From Bacillota bacterium (GTDB lineage: Bacteria; Bacillota; Clostridia; Acetivibrionales; DTU013), in contig JAEXNT010000085.1 in the NCBI GenBank assembly GCA_023439545.1, positions 1 through 6,101 of the forward strand: 6,101 nucleotides of DNA, written 5' to 3'. The notes below the pieces were generated by a model. That model ran no database searches. It was not told where the DNA came from and was given only the letters and a program-made list of their open reading frames with translations. A program made the position numbers and the translations under genes. The first letter of the stretch is position 1; every line of letters begins with the position of its first letter. Shown piece after piece: positions 4,918 to 6,101 of this stretch.

Positions 4918-6057
4918 TCACTTTTTAAGGTAACCCTTCATCGGATTCTGCGTTGCGCCGTTTACCCTGACTTCAAAGTGCAGGTGGTTACCTGTTGACA
5001 AACCTGTGCTGCCTACCCTGGCGATAACCTGGCCTGCTTTTACCTTCTGTCCTACCTTTACAAGGAGCTTACTGGCGTGTCCATACAAAGTCGTAATTCC
5101 GCCGCCATGGTCGATTACCACCATGTTTCCATAACCGCCGCTTCGGTCGTATTGAGACATGATAACCGTACCGCTGTTGGCTGCGACTATGTTATTCCCT
5201 CTGTCAGCTCCTATATCGATACCGGTATGCATTTTATATTTTCTGAGTATGGGATGTTTCCTCATACCATATGGAGAAGTAACGTTATAATTGCCAGGAC
5301 ATGGCCAGACCATCGAACCGCCGGCATATTTACCTTTCGAAGACAGGTTTTTGATGACGCTGTTCAACCTGTTTGCCTCGGCAATTTGTTTATCTATATC
5401 ACTTTCAAGTTTTTTGAGGGCTGCCTTGCTTCTTTCTAACTGGTCCTCGACCTCCGCCCGGGAGCTTTTCAATTGTGTAAGCCTCTGTTCCTTTTCGTTC
5501 GCTTTTTGCTCAAGAAGGTTCCTGGCTTGCTGTTCGAGCCTCTTTTTGTCCTCGACGTCCTGTCTGGCGCTGTTGAGGTCATCTATCATATTATCATCGA
5601 ACTGGGATATCGTTGACATGTACTGTAAACGCTCGTAAAATTCCAGCGGACTTTTCGACGCAAGAAGCGTGTCGAGTACCGAAACGCTGGAGTTCACGTA
5701 CATAACCTGTAACCGGGTCTTGACAAGCTCTCGCTGGCTGTTGTAGTTATCCTCGGCCTCTTTCAGAGCTTTCTCCGTTTGTCTGAGATTTTCTTCGGCG
5801 TCGCTTATCTGTTTCAGCAGTTCCTTATATGCATTGGATACACTCGCCTGCTGGGTGGTAATATTACTTTTTTGGCTCTCCAATTTTGATTTTTGCTGCA
5901 GTACCTCTTTTTTTTGCTGGTTCAGCTTGTTGATACGGCTGTCAACTGACGATTTTTGGTCCTTTACATCACTTAACTTGTCGGCCGAGACAGTGACCGG
6001 TATGAAAACCGTTATGAGTAAGGTTGCAAGAAGCGTTACGATTGTCAATCTCTTCAC
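4918..6057 (-). CDS. Secreted M23 murein hydrolase with PcsB/CwlO-like coiled coil
   Basis: The 379-residue protein begins with a signal peptide (1-25, likely cut after VSA). A long coiled coil (about 26-240) contains MYVNSSVSVLDTLLASKSP (119-137) and EFYERLQYMSTI, typical of the PcsB/CwlO-type N-terminal domain. A linker leads to a LytM/M23 domain (about 250-375). Zinc ligands His277 and Asp281 (HTGID) and His360 (HLHFE) and the catalytic His327 (YGH) and His358 are all present, so it should be an active endopeptidase cutting peptidoglycan cross-links. In relatives the coiled coil is held by FtsEX, which switches the hydrolase on at division. An ftsX gene beyond the right edge would fit but is not visible. 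Translation starts at GTG, supported by TGGAGG (6072-6067) 9 nt upstream and by the signal peptide. Confidence 0.95.
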   Translation of the reverse strand: MKRLTIVTLLATLLITVFIPVTVSADKLSDVKDQKSSVDSRINKLNQQKKEVLQQKSKLESQKSNITTQQASVSNAYKELLKQISDAEENLRQTEKALKEAEDNYNSQRELVKTRLQVMYVNSSVSVLDTLLASKSPLEFYERLQYMSTISQFDDNMIDDLNSARQDVEDKKRLEQQARNLLEQKANEKEQRLTQLKSSRAEVEDQLERSKAALKKLESDIDKQIAEANRLNSVIKNLSSKGKYAGGSMVWPCPGNYNVTSPYGMRKHPILRKYKMHTGIDIGADRGNNIVAANSGTVIMSQYDRSGGYGNMVVIDHGGGITTLYGHASKLLVKVGQKVKAGQVIARVGSTGLSTGNHLHFEVRVNGATQNPMKGYLKK

Positions 6058-6101
6058 TATTCCAAACCTCCATACACAAAAAATCTGTAGCTTGTTTTTT
6101 T

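Noticed and set aside
6057..6101. Fourteen open codons ending in TAG that overlap the GTG start of the M23 gene, as a possible ftsX end
   Set aside because: The frame is open to the right edge, but it is too short to recognise. The ftsX neighbour is expected from gene order only, so I do not report it as a feature.

Overview
The window looks like an ordinary chromosomal segment of a spore-forming, low-to-mid GC Firmicute, most likely a member of the Clostridia. The reasons are the strong Shine-Dalgarno sites, the alpha/beta-type small acid-soluble spore protein gene with a sigma-G-like promoter, the Val-Asp-Phe-Gly tRNA cluster with encoded CCA ends, and the pairing of a PcsB/CwlO-like M23 hydrolase with an S41 peptidase. 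Every gene I can support lies on the minus strand, so transcription runs from the right edge to the left. I cannot name the species.

In the direction of transcription: (1) 6057-4918, a secreted coiled-coil M23 endopeptidase, followed by a terminator at 4851-4883; (2) 4779-3553, a membrane-anchored PDZ/S41 C-terminal processing peptidase; (3) 3483-3286, a small spore DNA-binding protein with its own candidate sigma-G promoter overlapping the end of the peptidase gene; (4) 3277-2507, a class I SAM-dependent methyltransferase whose true start is uncertain; (5) 2283-2080, a cold-shock protein with one or two upstream promoters, a structured leader and a strong terminator; (6) 1996-1834, a 163-bp imperfect palindrome that no gene explains; (7) 1804-923, the redox chaperone Hsp33 (hslO); (8) 894-318, a tRNA operon (promoter, Val, Asp, Phe, Gly, terminator); (9) 237 to the left edge, the N-terminal part of a cysteine-rich DUF3795 protein.

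The M23 hydrolase and S41 peptidase probably act in envelope remodelling during division or sporulation. The spore protein, cold-shock protein and Hsp33 protect DNA, RNA and protein under stress or dormancy, but apart from the first two there is no sign of one shared pathway. I see no CRISPR array, transposase, phage gene or toxin-antitoxin pair. The points most worth a second look are the 163-bp palindromic element between csp and hslO, a tRNA-Gly with C instead of T at position 55, the sigma-G promoter for the spore protein, and the possible ATT start of the methyltransferase. I found no convincing evidence of a wholly new multi-gene system.
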